DNA of 64,000 nucleotides from Nansenia antarctica. Taxonomy: Eukaryota; Chordata; Actinopteri; Argentiniformes; Microstomatidae. The stretch covers positions 64,484,453 to 64,548,452 of the forward strand of contig OZ022344.1 of NCBI GenBank assembly GCA_963989245.1. The letters are read 5' to 3'. Below the pieces are notes generated by a model. The model was not told the DNA's origin, did no database searches, and worked only from the letters and a program-made list of their open reading frames with translations. Shown piece by piece: positions 32,154-42,236 of this stretch (positions are counted from its first letter, which is position 1; the number at the start of each line of letters is the position of its first letter). Both the position numbers and the translations under genes were made by a program.

Positions 32154-33923
32154 CTTCTGCTTGTACAGTTCTTCTGTCAGCCGGTCTTCTGAGACTGTTA
32201 TTTCCCGCACCTCAGCTTGTTTTGCTGGACGGATTTTCTGAAATTCCATATTAATGACTTGGTTAGAGCGTCGTGTTTTTTTTCCAATCCAAGGTACCCA
32301 ATAGTGGAAAGTTGGCGGAACAGTAAATGTTTTTTTTTGTTGACCTTTATAAAAGGAAAAGAAAAACGTTAATACATTCAAGAGTTGAAAGTGAAGTGCC
32401 ATCTTGATAAACATCTACCACAACATGTATCTCCATGTGGTTGTCAGATTTCTGCAGTCATTGGAAAATGTTCAGCATGTTAACTAAGTGCCCATTAGTC
32501 TTGTCTTGCATTACTTGTTACAAATCCTCGGCCGATCCTTTCCCTTGAAAGTGCCTCCCAAAAAAGATCAATATCGACCTCTCCATTGAAGTCCTCAGGA
32601 GGTTGGGGAAGGTCACTCACTAAACAAATAAGGAGGAAATATTGTAAGTCAATTCTGAGAGCAATCCCGGTCTGCAATTAACATCTAAATCTGTCTATTC
32701 CATGAAAGCATTCTTACCTGACAAATTGAAGGCGCCCTTCTTATGGAGGTCCATGATTACTGCAGGTGGATGATCACCACAGGTTACGCAAGAATACTCG
32801 TAATCATGTGCTGTGAGGGCTTCAAAGTGGAGATAACCATGGAGCACCGTATCAGCAGAGGGGTACTGTACACCAGTGGTCAACTCCAAATATTCGACCA
32901 CTCGGCTCACTGCAGCATGGACCTTAGAGAGAAAAATATTATGGAAAAAACAAATGTAATGTAGCAATTCATTTGTAAATTAACCCAATACTTCAATTAA
33001 AGTTTGATCAAACATTACCTGTAGCATGTTCCTTATGGTGATGCATAAAGGGAGAGCGAGTATGATGTGGTCATCAAAGTTATGTAAACCTTCTTTCCAC
33101 TCTTGGTACCGGAAGTAGGCTCCACATTGTGAGCAGGATTTACAGTAGGTTGAAATATCTGGAAATCCAAAGATTCAACAAGAATCACAACAGTTTACAA
33201 CACATTGAATAATAAATACAAGAGAAACAAATCCCCCAAAGTAGATTGTTATAAGATAAATTGATTAACAAAATTAACCTTCGCTGACCTACCTTGAACA
33301 ACCTGTGTGGTGGTGAGGATTTTGGCCTTGCATGTAATGAGGACTGGGTCACTCAGGGGCACGTTGCCTGGGCAGTGCTGGCATACCATTTCCTGTGGAA
33401 TGAGGTGCCTTGGATACTCTTTTTCCACTGATGGAAGGCGTACGTCTTCAGGGAAAACAGCAGGCAATTTCTTGTTTTTTAGGATATACTGCACCATGCC
33501 TTCCATTTTCTTATAATCGGTTGGTGGATACAGAAGATCTCCCAGATCAGTCTCATCATCATGACTGTCTTGGTCCTCTGTTGCTGTGCTCTGGAAGTCC
33601 ACATCAGTACTCCGGACTTTTCTAAATAGTTCGCGATCTGTTTGAAAGAGGTGCCATTTGGCGATGTATTTATGTGGGCATGATCTCTTAGTCTTTAGGC
33701 ACGGACAGTGCCATGTGTTCTTTTTGATGTCATACGACACCATGACTCTTCCCAAATGACTGTAATATGAAAGTGTGGGTTCATAAACTGATATGTACTT
33801 TTTGGACTGAGGGGCTCCAACTTCAGTGTGCACAGAGAGAGGTATTTTGTTGTTTTCTGCAAGCTTTTGTCGAGTGAGGCAGAGCTGTTTTTTGTCTTCC
33901 CCAAACCACTTGCTGGTAACCAT
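32154..33923 (-). CDS. HMGXB3/KDZ-transposase-like protein, N-terminal and central part
   Basis: Exons 33923-33293, 33158-33019, 32922-32718, 32619-32515 and 32344-32154 join with GT/AG borders in consistent phase. Content: SYYSHLGRVMVSYD, then a SWIM-like zinc cluster WHCPCLKTKRSCPHKYIAKW and HLFQT; CQHCPGN; YCKSCSQCGAYFRYQEW; YSCVTCGDHPPAV; FHYWVPWIGKKTRRS. This layout resembles vertebrate HMGXB3 and fish KDZ/Zisupton-type transposase proteins with CxC clusters. If the donor at 32515 is skipped, translation stops at 32495, giving 366 residues. The expected catalytic region should follow 32154 but is not seen, so the gene is truncated or continues by an exon I missed. No HMG box is visible. 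Confidence 0.55.
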
Positions 33924-33940
33924 CTCTTTATGGTCTATGG

Positions 33941-33973
33941 TCTATAGGATACTGATGTACAGTATCCTATAGA
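33941..33973. repeat. Perfect 14-bp stem hairpin
   Basis: tctataggatactg, loop atgta, then cagtatcctataga. It lies 18 bp upstream of the ATG of the HMGXB3-like frame. It could be a leader hairpin, a transposon end or chance. Confidence 0.6.
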
Positions 33974-34282
33974 TTTCAGGTGTATGCATTGAAAAGAGAC
34001 TAATCCACTCCTCCATGCAAACTCCATGTTCTTTTGGCAGAGGAGTGCTGGCACCATGAAACGTCTTAAGGACAGCATAGATCCCATTGATAGGATCTAT
34101 ACAGTCACTTTGAAGGTGGGAAGTTGCTGTTATGTCCTTCTGCTTATGTGTGTGCTTCCTCTTTATGTGCGCTTTAAAAAAAAAAAACTGTTCATGTTAA
34201 GATGGCAGATAGGACATTTTTGTTTTGATTGCTGATGATGTACCCTTTTCATCTGTCCACCCGGGGGGGTTGGCATTGTGGT

Positions 34283-34440
34283 CGCTGCAGTGGCGGTCGC
34301 TGCAGTGGCGGTCGCTGCAGTGGCGGTCGCTGCAGTGGCGGTGGTGGTTGCTGCAGTGGCGGTCGCTGCAGTGGTGGTCGCTGCAGTGGTGGTCGCAGCA
34401 GTGGAAGTAGCAGTCACTGCAGTGGTGGTTGCTGCAGCTG
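34283..34440 (+). repeat. 15-bp minisatellite (GGTCGCTGCAGTGGC)
   Basis: About ten copies, with some units changed to gtggtgg or gcagcag. Period divisible by three, so several frames stay open (GGRCS, ATAAT); these are not proteins. 34441-35345 has no recognised feature. Confidence 0.9.
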
Positions 34441-35352
34441 GGTTTTAGTGCTTGCACGATTCAAGGTGGTTGATGACGTCCACCCGACGTAAAATTGTTG
34501 ACTGGCAGTGGATGCAGTGATAATGTAACGCTCTGTGAATGGTATACCCTATAACAGAGCAAAGAATTGTAATATTATTATTGATTATAATGATCCTTTT
34601 TATGTTACCTTATTATTCTATGATCATTTGTCAATTGAATATGCTACACAACATCTAAATCATATACTTCCCACAAGCGTCACAGAAGGGTTAGTTTTGA
34701 TTCATTGCTCAAATGGAATTGGTCTCTACTGCAACTCCATTTGCATTTCCCAGAGAATGTTAGCCAACTTTACCTTCATGGAAAACTGCCCGGTTGAAAT
34801 GGCCCTCCAAGTGCCTCTTCACCTTACTTAAAATTGTTGGCTTGAATACTGTTGCATCGCAGCAGCTGCATCTTTTCAGCTCTGGCAACGACCTTTCTCT
34901 CTGACATGTTATATGCATCTAGAAAAAGAAAGGGCCTAATTGGTCAAATTGAACGTTCTTAGATGATTCCACAGACATAACTTTGACCAGAAGACTCTGG
35001 ATTACCCCCCTGACAAACCCACATATAGCTCATAGTCATACCTGCATATAGCAGAGTTCATGTAAAATACTGTAAAATAGCTTATAGACATAGCCTACCT
35101 GCATAGAATATAGTCATGTATAATACTGTATAATATTGCTGTATAATACTGCTGTTCATATCCTATACACATATTTACCCTATACATATATTTATATTCA
35201 CCATTCCTCTTATTTACCATCTGTACATACCTGCATATACATAGTATATGTTATAATAGTAATAGTTAATATAACATAATAGTTATATTTGCACTCCGGT
35301 TACATGCCAAACTTCAAACAAACACGACACGAACAACTATTTTCTAGATCAT

Positions 35353-35618
35353 TGTGATTTCCTGCTGGACCTGTACTCCCATGTGAAGGACTATGAGACT
35401 CAAACAGGCAGGAGTGTCCTTCCAGCATTACAGACAGTTTACCAGTCAGCAGCTCCTGCAGTCTGGTACATAGACCTCTCAGAGAGAAAGGCCTCCCTGC
35501 TCCTAGAAGTGCTGAAACTCCAACCAGAGAAGAAACCAGTACATCTGAAGGGCTGGTCAGATGGAGAGAGTGAAGTGAGGAGGTTCCTTCAGTGCCTGCC
35601 CTACATATCACAGCTCAG
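35353..35618 (+). pseudogene. NLR-repeat exon, 5'-truncated, plus strand
   Basis: Encodes DFLLDLYSHVKDYETQTGRS to LPYISQLR and ends at a donor (gtgagtg) in phase 2. The front half (FDEKFLG... to the Asp run) is missing; unrelated sequence precedes 35353, so no standard acceptor exists apart from a weak ttttctag at 35346. Confidence 0.6.
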
Positions 35619-35958
35619 GTGAGTGTGTTAATTAAATTAGTTCCTACTGAGTATGTCATGTGCAGCATTAAAAGTGTCTAACCACTTTGCAGCTATTTAG
35701 CCTTTTAGACAGACCAGTCTCAGGAGTTTAATCATTTGTTTAACATTGTTTCACTGATTATAGATCACTTGTGGAATTATACTTGATGGCCATTATTCTT
35801 GATTGAATACCATGGCTGTACCTTAGTGTTATAGCTGCTCATCAGGTGGTCAAGTCACAGTTTCTTTGGTTTCGTCCACTTTTTTCATGCCACCGTTTAG
35901 GTTTCATTGCTGTTTAACTGTTGATTCTCAATCATTCTCTCTTCTTCATGCTCAACAG

Positions 35959-36378
35959 TTTTTTGGATGAGTTTGATGATACGTTCCTGGGGAAGCTCTT
36001 CTGTCAAGCAGCAGAGTGGGAGGAGCAGACAGGAGAGAAGACACTGAAGCTGTTATCATCAGTGTGCAGTTACAGCACTTTCCCCCTCTGTGTTGAAAAC
36101 GGTCTACTTCAATGTCGTATCCTGCTGGACCTGTACTCCCATGTGAAGGACTATGAGACTCAAACAGGCAGGAGTGTCCTTCCAGCATTACAGCCAGTTT
36201 ACCAGTCAGCAGCTCCTGCAGTCTGGTCCATAGACCTCTCAGAGAGAAAGGCCTCCTTGCTCCTAGAAGTGCTGAAACTCCAACCAGGGAAGAAACCAGT
36301 AGAGCTGAAGGGCTGGTCAGATGAAGAGAGTGAAGTGAGGAGTTTCCTTCAGTGTCTGCCCTACATCTCACAGCTCAG
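35959..36378 (+). CDS. Complete NLR-associated repeat exon (140 codons)
   Basis: Acceptor tgctcaacag at 35958, donor GTGAGT at 36379, both phase 2, 420 bases, open throughout. Reads FLDEFDDTFLGKLFCQAAEW, SSVCSYSTFPLCVENGLLQC, DFLL-type block (RILLDLYSHVKDYETQ), AAPAVWSIDLSERKASLLLE, GWSDEESEVRSFLQCLPYIS. Alternating short helices with L-rich LLEVLKLQ and LPYISQL ends suggest an LRR-like repeat. Fish NLR proteins carry runs of such exons. The symmetric phase lets copies be added or lost without frame damage. Whether it belongs to an expressed gene is not clear: neighbours are truncated. Confidence 0.55.
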
Positions 36379-36730
36379 GTGAGTGGGTTTATTTAAGTAG
36401 TTTCTACTTAGTATGTGAAGTGCGGCATTAAAGGTGTCTAACAACGTTGCCACTATTTAGCCTTTGCATTTGAATTGGATAGACCAGTCTCAGGAATTAA
36501 TTAATTTGTTTGGCATCGTTTCACTAATTATAGATCACTTGTGGAATTATACTTGACCACCATAATTCTAGATTGAATACAATGGCTGTACTTTGATGTG
36601 TTATAGCTGCTCATCAGGTGGTCAAATGACCTTTCCTTTGGTTTTGTTCACTTTTGTCATGCCACTGTTTAGGTTTCATTTCTGTTTAACTGTTGAGTCT
36701 CAATCATTCTCTCTTCCTCATGCTCAACAG

Positions 36731-36913
36731 TTGTGATAAGTTTGATGAGAAGTTCCTGGGGAAGGAGCAGACAGGAGAGAAGACACTGAAGCTGTTATCA
36801 TCAGTCTGCAGTTACAGCACTTTCCCCCTCCGTGATGATGATGATGATGATGATGAATATTATATGTGTCAAAGTGATTTCCTGCTGGACCTGTACTCCC
36901 ATGTGAAGGACTG
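36731..36913 (+). pseudogene. NLR-repeat exon, internally deleted and truncated
   Basis: Acceptor at 36730 is intact. The block LFCHAAEW is deleted (GKEQTGEK), the Asp run has seven GAT codons, and the frame stops in HVKD* at 36913, where homology also ends. Confidence 0.65.
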
Positions 36914-37080
36914 ACATGACTCTAACTCTAGCTAGATACAGACTCTAGCTGGAAGGAATAAGTGAATAAGGCCATCGGTCATCCACCGTTATCGTTTGGG
37001 GTAATGTGACCAACATGTAGTTCACACTACTGTTCAGATTCAGTTTTATATTTGCGACTGCAAGCACACTAATTAATCAA

Positions 37081-38157
37081 TCACTCTTCCGAACTGGGAG
37101 CCTTGAAACTTGCGCACACAGGGATGCCAAGATTGCCCTTGACCTCTAACAGAAATAAATCATAATCCATTTTAAGTTCAAATTCAAACAAAAAAATGTC
37201 CAGCAATTGACGTTCTTGTTCGTCTTCAGTCAGTTTCAATTTAGCCTCTATTTCCTCTCTCTGTATTTTGTTCAATTGAAGAAAAGCAGGCTCCTGGACC
37301 TTCCCTTCCAGCCGGTGGGCGTTCTTCTTCATCCACTCCGCTCCCAGGAGGGTGGACTTGCCACAGTCTACAAGACAAAAACAGTTTAAAGTCCTCTTAC
37401 AGTGGTCCATAGAAACAGTTCTACAGCCAATGGTGTAGTGGCACAGTTGTCATATAAGGTTATAGTAATATACAGTACTGGTGAAGAGAAACATACCCAA
37501 GTTGTCGTCTTCCGTCCTCTTTTTCTTGGCGTCTTCCTCTCGTATTGTTGCGGCATAGCTGTGGTCATTTCTTATGGCATTGCTGCCCACCACACTGTCA
37601 GACCGCTCACACTGAAGGAATAAAATGCATGGTGCAATCACAACTATTGAACTAACAAAAAACACTATTATTTACCATTCAGCATCATGCTCACCTCCTG
37701 TTCCCTCTTCCGCTTCTTGGGGACCCTGAAAACCGGCTGCAGTGACCCGTGGAGCAACGCTCTGGCCTCATCGGTCCAGTGGGCAAACCTCTGCCTGTGG
37801 CTTTGAGTGAGATAGTGACAGAATAAAAAAGTAAGCCAATGTATAACAAATGCGGTTTCGGAAGTTACATTTAAAGTGAAGTCTTACCCCTCAATCTGGA
37901 ACCGTTCCATTAGAGCGATGCACCACCATCTCCTCGGGTGTCCCATATCCCTCTAAAAAAAATGAGAAAAGAAATGTAAAGTCAAAATGGTTCTGTGCGC
38001 TTGGGCAATGGGTGTTTTCAGAGAACAGCCAAACCGTTATGGTTTAGAATGTTAATGGTAACATATTTAGTTTCCTCCTTGACTCTCCTCACCGTCGGAG
38101 AAGAGAAACACTGACCTCTGTGAACTGAAGTGGAGCGTCAGTGGTGAGACAGTGCAT
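37081..38157 (-). CDS. Unrecognised five-exon gene, 202 aa, probably nuclear
   Basis: Exons 38157-38116, 37952-37888, 37794-37695, 37611-37497 and 37367-37081, all with GT/AG borders and matching phases (0, 2, 0, 1), from ATG 38157 to TGA 37083-37081: 609 bases, 202 residues. Seen: a tryptophan-rich start (RDMGHPRRWWCIALMERF, AHWTDEARALL), a basic stretch VPKKRKREQE and DAKKKRTED that could be nuclear signals, then a charged helical part (LNKIQREEIEAKLKLTEDEQ, ERQLLDIFLFEFELKM). DCGKSTLLG resembles a half P-loop but lacks the upstream glycine, so I do not call it a nucleotide site. No family recognised. The W spacing is faintly Myb/MADF-like. It lies between NLR exons of the opposite strand. 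Confidence 0.5.
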
Positions 38158-38279
38158 ACTGTGAAAGGCAAAGATCTGCTTATTAGGTTATGACCATTTC
38201 AAATGAACAACATTTTCAATAGAATAGAATGGAATTTACCATCAATATGAAGACGCCACAAACAATCCCTCCGTTTTGT

Positions 38280-38455
38280 AAGTCAGCAGCTCCTGCAGTC
38301 TGGTCCATAGACCTCTCAGAGAGAAAGGCCTCCCTGCTCCTAGAAGTGCTGAAACTCCAACCAGGGAAGAAACCAGTAAAGCTGAAGGGCTGGTCAGATG
38401 AAGAGAGTGAAGTGAGGAGTTTCCTTCTGTGTCTGCCCTACATCTCACAGCTCAG
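38280..38455 (+). pseudogene. NLR-repeat exon, only the 3' 58 codons
   Basis: Starts at agtcagcagctcctgcag with no acceptor and reads SAAPAVWSIDLSERKASLLL to LPYISQLR, donor gtaagt at 38456. A 5'-truncated copy. Confidence 0.6.
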
Positions 38456-38802
38456 GTAAGTGTGTTTATTAAATTAGTTCCTACTGAGTATGTCATGTGC
38501 GGCATTAAAAGTATCTAACAACTTTGCCGCTATTTAGGCTTTGTAATAAGACAGACCAGTCTCAGGAGTTGAATCATTTGTTTAACATTGTTTCACTGAT
38601 TATAGATCACTTGTGGAATTTTACTTGACGACCATAATTCTTGATTGAAAACAATGGCTGTACTTTGATCTGTTAAAGCTGCTCATCAGGTGGTCAAGTC
38701 ACCTTTCCTTTAGTTTTGTCCACTTTTTTCATGCCACTGTTTAGGTTTCATTGCTGTTTAACTGTTGATCCTCAATCATTCTCTCTTCTTTATGCTCAAC
38801 AG

Positions 38803-39234
38803 TTGTTATAGGTTTGGTAAGACGTTCCTGGGGAAGCTCTTCTGTCACGCAGCAGAGTGGGAGGAGCAGACAGGAGAGAAGACACTGAAGCTGTTATCAT
38901 CAGTCTGCAGTTACAGCACTTTCCCCCTCCGTGATGATGATGATGATGATGAATATTATATGTGTCAAAGTGATTTCCTGCTGGACCTGTACTCCCATGT
39001 GAAGGACTATGAGACTCAAACAGGCAGGAGTGTCCTTCCAGCATTACAGACAGTTTACCAGTCAGCAGCTCCTGCAGTCTGGTCCATAGACCTCTCAGAG
39101 AGAAAGGCCTCCTTGCTCCTAGAAGTGCTGAAACTCCAACCAGGGAAGAAACCAGTAGAGCTGAAGGGCTGGTCAGATGAAGAGAGTGAAGTGAGGAGTT
39201 TCCTTCAGTGTCTGCCCTACATCTCACAGCTCAG
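38803..39234 (+). CDS. Complete NLR-associated repeat exon (144 codons)
   Basis: Acceptor at 38802, donor GTGAGT at 39235, phase 2 on both sides, open. Same module as 35959-36378 with a GAT-coded Asp run and DEYYMCQSDFLLDLYSHVKD in the middle. From about 38940 rightward it is part of inverted-repeat arm 2; its mirror is 4853-5141. Confidence 0.6.
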
Positions 39235-39586
39235 GTGAGTGGGTTTATTTAAGTAGTTTCTACTTAGTATGTGAAGTGCGGCATTAAAGGTGTCTAACAA
39301 CGTTGCCACTATTTAGCCTTTGCATTTGAATTGGATAGACCAGTCTCAGGAATTAATTCATTTGTTTGGCATCGTTTCACTAATTATAGATCACTTGTGG
39401 AATTATACTTGACCACCATAATTCTTGATTGAAAACAATGGCTGTACTTTGATGTGTTATAGCTGCTCATCATGTGGTCAAATTACCTTTCCTTTGGTTT
39501 TGTTCACTTTTGTCATGCCACTGTTTAGGTTTCATTGCTGTTTAACTGTTGAGTCTCAATCATTCTCTCTTCTTCATGCTCAACAG

Positions 39587-39825
39587 TTGTGATAAGTTTG
39601 ATAAGAAGTTCCTAGGGAAGCTCTTCTGTCACGCAGCAGAGTGGAAGGAGCAGACAGGAGAGAAGACACTGAAGCTGTTATCATCAGTCTGCAGTTACAG
39701 CACTTTCCCCCTCCGTGATGATGATGATGATAAGAAGTGTCAATGTGGTTTCCTGCTGGACCTGTACTCCCATGTGAAGGACTATGAGACTCAAACAGGC
39801 AGGAGTGTCCTTCCAGCATTACACT
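39587..39825 (+). pseudogene. NLR-repeat exon, 3'-truncated (arm 2)
   Basis: Mirror of 4264-4500. Acceptor present; frame CDKFDKKFLGKLFCHAAEWK to VLPAL, then LSKQNPT and stop. Differs from arm 1 at two or three residues (for example DKK for DEK). Confidence 0.65.
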
Positions 39826-40070
39826 TAAGTAAACAAAACCCAACATGAAACAGCCTGGTAAAGGCCTGTGTCCTAGCCGACACCAGATCTGAGGGAGCGT
39901 TTTGATTGGAGGATGAACAAGGAACTCTGCACCCACCTCTGTGTCATGTGATCTCTCTAGTCTCTAATAGCTAGCGGTCTAGCTAGCGGTTTACCACAGT
40001 TTAGCCTTACATCCAGTTTTCCAATCAGCTCCTGCAGTCTGGTGGATAGACCTCACCAGGGAAGAAACCA

Positions 40071-40460
40071 GTATGTTTATAACATCTAACTGCATGTTTA
40101 TAACATCTAACTGCATGTTAATAGCATCTAACTGCATGTTTATAACATCTAGCTGCATGTTTATAACATCTGACTGCATGTTTATAACATCTAGCTGCAT
40201 GTTTATAACATCTAACTGCATGTTAATAGCATCTAACTGCATGTTAATAGCATCTAACTGCATGTTTATAACACCTAACTGCATGTTAATAGCATCTAAC
40301 TGCATGTTAATAGCATCTAACTGCATGTTTATAACATCTAGCTGCATGTTTATAACATCTGACTGCATGTTTATAACATCTAGCTGCATGTTTAAAACAT
40401 CTAACTGCATGTTAATAACATCTGACTGCATGTTAATAACATCTGACTGCATGTTTATAA
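40071..40460 (-). repeat. 21-bp minisatellite, 18 units (arm 2)
   Basis: Same unit as 3623-3970, two units more, with private variants (LNMQ, LGV in the heptad reading). Shows that the arms have diverged in copy number. Confidence 0.9.
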
Positions 40461-40507
40461 TCATAAACTCTATCCTGTACTATACATTGTTGTACTGTGG
40501 TTCACAG

Positions 40508-41410
40508 TCACAGTGGTGTGGTTGTTGTTCTGTGGTTCACAGTCACAGTGGTGTGGTTGTTGTTCTGTGGTTCACAGCGCTCATCCATTTGTAGGGACAA
40601 GGTGACCAGTTCTTGAAGGGAGCCTGGGCAGTCCCGGACGATAAGGTCCTTCACCGCCTCACTCAGACCCCGCCGGTAGGCGCAAAGGAACGCTATGTCT
40701 CCCCACCCGCTGTCGGCGGCGAGGATCCGGAACTCTAGGGTGTAGTCCGCGACGGTCCTGGAGCCTTGCCGGAGTTCCAGCATCCTGGAGGCGGCGTCCG
40801 CGCCGTCAGAGGGGTGGTCAAATAAAAAGGAAAAACTCCCGGCGGAACGCCTCGTAGTCCTGGGCAAGATGTGGGTCTCTGCCCACCACGGCTATGGCCC
40901 AGTCTAGAGCCTTGTCCACCAGGAGGGACATAACAAAGGCTACTTTAGCCTCTTCTGACCCATACTTGGATGGTTGGAAAGTAAAAAAAAGTTCACACTG
41001 GGTCAGGAACCCTCTGCCCAGATCAAAGTTCCCTCCAAAGGGTCGAGGGGTAACCAGGTTGGGCTCGGGTTGGGCGGGAGCTCGCCCTGGGGAGGCTGGA
41101 ACCCCCGGTGAATCAGCAGGGGGAGCAGGGACTGCAGCTCCTCCAGGGAGCGTGTTCAGCCTCAGCTGGATGGAAGCCACCGCAGAGGCAAGAGTGCCCA
41201 TCTGGACAGCAAGGGAGGCGAGAACAGCTGAGGCGGAGGTGGACGACTCCTGGAGCTCAGCGATGTTACCCTGAACAGAGGGGAAAGCTTTACTCAACTC
41301 CGCCTGGAGGGACGCGAGCTCGGCCGCGTGGGCGGAAACAAGCTCGTCAACAGAATGGGAAACTGGGTTGGGCTTAAGGGCGTCTGCCCCGAGGTTCTGC
41401 CTTGACTCAT
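40508..41410 (-). pseudogene. gag: Gypsy-1 gag remnant, arm 2
   Basis: Mirror of 2677-3570 with the same frame breaks after the first codons and before the FLFDHPSD block. Only a few residues differ (RAPAQPEPN for RAHAQPEPN; SDGAD for SDSAD). Followed by the 35-bp duplication and the minisatellite. Confidence 0.75.
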
Positions 41411-41426
41411 TATGGCTTGATTATTC

Positions 41427-42236
41427 TGTTATGTTGTAACTAGGAAAAGAGTCAAGTGTGGCAGAACCCCAGAACAGACGGACACAAGAGGCAAATAACA
41501 ATAAAAGGATTTATTAACAAATGGACAAAATAATAAACCTACTCTAACGGGACCTGAGTGGGGGGAATGTGTGGATGCCAGAGAACTAGGAAATGTAAAT
41601 GAGATGTGAGTGGGACTGTACTCTGTGTCTGAGTGTGAGTGTCTAGCGTGCAAGAGCTAGTGTGGTGTAGATATGTAGATGAGTGAAGTGTTGAAATATG
41701 TACGTGTACTAACCAGTCCAGAGCAGAGAGGGGGAATAGTCAGCAGGCAGGCAGGGGGGGGTTAGGCAGGAGAGGATGGCGGCAGGCAGACGGGGGGGGG
41801 GGGGTTTAGGCAGGGGGGATTAGTCGGCAGGCAGGCTGGGGGTTAGGCAGGAGGAGTAGTCGGCAGGCAGGCTGGGGCATAGGCAGGAGACGTAGTCGAT
41901 AGGCAGGCAGGGGTCTAGGCAGGGAAGGCAGGTTCCTTTGGGGAGCGAGGGTAAACAAAGAAAACAACTAGAGTTAACAAAATAACAAACAAACAAAACT
42001 CGGAAGTGAAACTTACTAGAACTAGAATAGCCAACAGGGAGAGCCAAACAACTAACCACATGGGTCAAAATAATCAAGCGTCGGAGGAAGGTTTCTGGGG
42101 CTCTTTATAGGGCTGCCTCTTCCTGAGTTGATAGCCACCTGCTGTGGAAGGTCCAGCTGTCTCCACTTGAGCCTGATGAGGCTCAACGAGCGCCAACGAG
42201 GCAGGAGGGGGCAGAGCCGAAGAGGGATTCACAACA
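41427..42236 (-). mobile_element. Gypsy-1 LTR, arm 2 copy
   Basis: 810 bp, mirror of 1847-2660, same termini. Upstream on its strand is a polypurine tract (42237-42256) and pol, downstream is gag, so it acts as 3' LTR to one side and 5' LTR to the other. Confidence 0.85.

Larger units (their letters stand above)
38940..42236. repeat. Inverted repeat arm 2 (pairs with 1847-5141)
   Basis: Reverse-complement partner of arm 1 with the same order of parts. Its right edge is the first base of the Gypsy-1 LTR (42236); beyond it arm 2 continues into Gypsy pol, whereas arm 1 continues into NLR intron. A scrap of NLR exon lies at about 40000-40070. Confidence 0.9.

Noticed and set aside
34163..34492. 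Ala/Thr-rich and Gly/Cys-rich open frames
   Set aside because: Product of the 15-bp minisatellite in different frames.
37340..37370. DCGKST as a P-loop in the 202-aa protein
   Set aside because: The required upstream glycine and beta-strand are missing once the spliced frame is read.
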